Below, one piece after another: positions 63,253-64,000 of a stretch of 64,000 bases of DNA (positions are counted from its first letter, which is position 1; the number at the start of each line of letters is the position of its first letter). The translations under genes and the position numbers were made by a program. The notes under the pieces were generated by a model. The model searched no databases and was not told the DNA's origin. It worked only from the letters and a program-made list of their open reading frames with translations. Origin of the DNA: Streptomyces longhuiensis (GTDB lineage Bacteria; Actinomycetota; Actinomycetes; Streptomycetales; Streptomycetaceae). The stretch lies in contig NZ_CP085173.1 in assembly GCF_020616555.1 (NCBI RefSeq), forward strand, positions 8,262,001 through 8,326,000. The letters are read 5' to 3'.

Positions 63253-64000
63253 TCAGTCGACGCGGCTGAGGGAGAGCGCGAAGCGGTTCTGCGCGTCCGT
63301 CCACCAGTGCGTCATGCGCAGCCCCGCGCCCGCCAGTTCGGCCCGTACGCCGTCCTCGCGGAACTTCGCCGAGATCTCGGTGCGGATCTCCTCCCCGTCC
63401 TCGAAGTCGACCGCGAGGCCGAGCGCCGGGATCTTGACGGTCTGCGCGGCCGTGGAGCGCAGCCGCATCTCGATCCACTCGTTGTCCGCGTCCCACAGGG
63501 CGACGTGCTCGAAGGCGCCCGGGTCGAAGTCGGCGCCCAGGTCACGGTTGATGACATCGAGCACGTTCTTGTTGAACGCGGCCGTCACGCCCGCCGCGTC
63601 GTCGTACGCCGCGACGAGGACCGACTCGTCCTTCACCAGGTCCGTGCCGAGCAGCAGCATGTCGCCGGGCCGCAGCAGGGCGCGTACGGCGGTCAGGAAC
63701 GCGGCGCGCTCGTTGGGCAGGAGGTTGCCGATGGTGCCGCCCAGGAACGCGGCCAGGCGCGGCCCCGGGGCGTCCGGCAGGGTGAGGTCCAGCGTGAAGT
63801 CGGCGATCAGCGCATGGATGCGCAGCCCGGGACGCTCCGCGCCGAGCGCCTCGGCGGCGCCCCGCAGCGCGCTCTCGCTGACGTCCACGGGGACGTACGT
63901 CTCCAGGTCCGGCAGGTCGTCGAGCAGATGACGCGTCTTGTCCGACGAGCCGGAACCCAGCTCGACGAGGGTGCGGGCGCCGGTGGCCTCGGAGATCTCC
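63253..64000 (-). CDS. egtD: L-histidine N(alpha)-methyltransferase EgtD, C-terminal part (5' truncated by window)
   Basis: The frame is open to the end of the window, so the N-terminus is missing; about 248 residues are visible. ELGSGSSDKTRHLLDDL gives SAM motif I, YVPVDVSESAL the acidic loop, and FLGGTIGNLLPNERAAFL and LLLGTDLVKDESVL later motifs. FNKNVLDVINRDLGADFDP and EMRLRSTAAQTV belong to the histidine-binding part. It trimethylates histidine to hercynine, the first step of ergothioneine synthesis. Other egt genes should lie upstream, beyond 64000. Confidence 0.93.
   Translation of the reverse strand, partial: EISEATGARTLVELGSGSSDKTRHLLDDLPDLETYVPVDVSESALRGAAEALGAERPGLRIHALIADFTLDLTLPDAPGPRLAAFLGGTIGNLLPNERAAFLTAVRALLRPGDMLLLGTDLVKDESVLVAAYDDAAGVTAAFNKNVLDVINRDLGADFDPGAFEHVALWDADNEWIEMRLRSTAAQTVKIPALGLAVDFEDGEEIRTEISAKFREDGVRAELAGAGLRMTHWWTDAQNRFALSLSRVD

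Overview
The window looks like a chromosomal segment of a Streptomyces-type actinomycete. It is strongly GC-rich, third codon positions are almost all G or C, GTG and TTG starts are common, and many genes overlap by ATGA or GTGA. The gene content fits too: Tat-exported glycosidases, an ECF sigma factor, a class F sortase, a SpoIIE-type phosphatase, LytTR regulation and ergothioneine synthesis. I saw no tRNA, rRNA, CRISPR array, insertion sequence or phage gene. I also noticed no in-frame TTA (bldA-type) codon, but that check was by eye and not exhaustive.

Layout. 0-10 kb: the end of a GH92 alpha-mannosidase, a WS/DGAT acyltransferase, two SDR enzymes, a PhnZ-like HD protein divergent from a crcB-DUF190-crcB fluoride operon, a DUF4142 exported protein, a 57-residue small protein and a damaged-looking GNAT. 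10-17 kb: a glycan-degradation block (GH29 alpha-L-fucosidase, GH20 hexosaminidase, second GH29, formylglycine-generating enzyme). 17-21 kb: an amidohydrolase plus APC permease operon, divergent from a TetR regulator. 21-30 kb: a FadR-type regulator divergent from an eight-gene L-fucose operon (ABC importer, fuconate dehydratase, SDR, aldo/keto reductase, mutarotase, lactonase). The fucosidases would release the sugar that this operon imports and oxidises.

30-48 kb: a lipase-maturation-factor membrane protein, a DUF6777 lipoprotein, a PAS-GAF-SpoIIE-HATPase regulator, an Fpg/Nei glycosylase, an anti-sigma factor, a LytTR/DUF485/sodium-solute symporter/LytS operon, an ECF sigma factor, and CapA, UspA, polysaccharide deacetylase and sortase genes. 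Small conserved proteins follow, then a DUF4239 protein beside a polyproline protein. 48-57.4 kb: a repeat lipoprotein, a SAM methyltransferase coupled to a PAS-GGDEF-EAL protein (RmdA-like), a VOC protein, a LysR regulator and a succinate dehydrogenase operon. 57-64 kb: a UvrA-like ATPase, an LLM flavin oxidoreductase, a HAD phosphatase, a dodecin, a sugar-binding lipoprotein and a truncated egtD.

Most notable: paired copies of a TCATCGGA element at the GH29 and GH20 promoters; two FadR-type operators 64 bp apart at the fucose operon; a fucose ABC ATPase whose second nucleotide site has lost key residues; a small protein too short for ordinary ORF calling; and three genes (GNAT, sdhC, LLM oxidoreductase) with apparent start, stop or frame lesions that need read-level confirmation.
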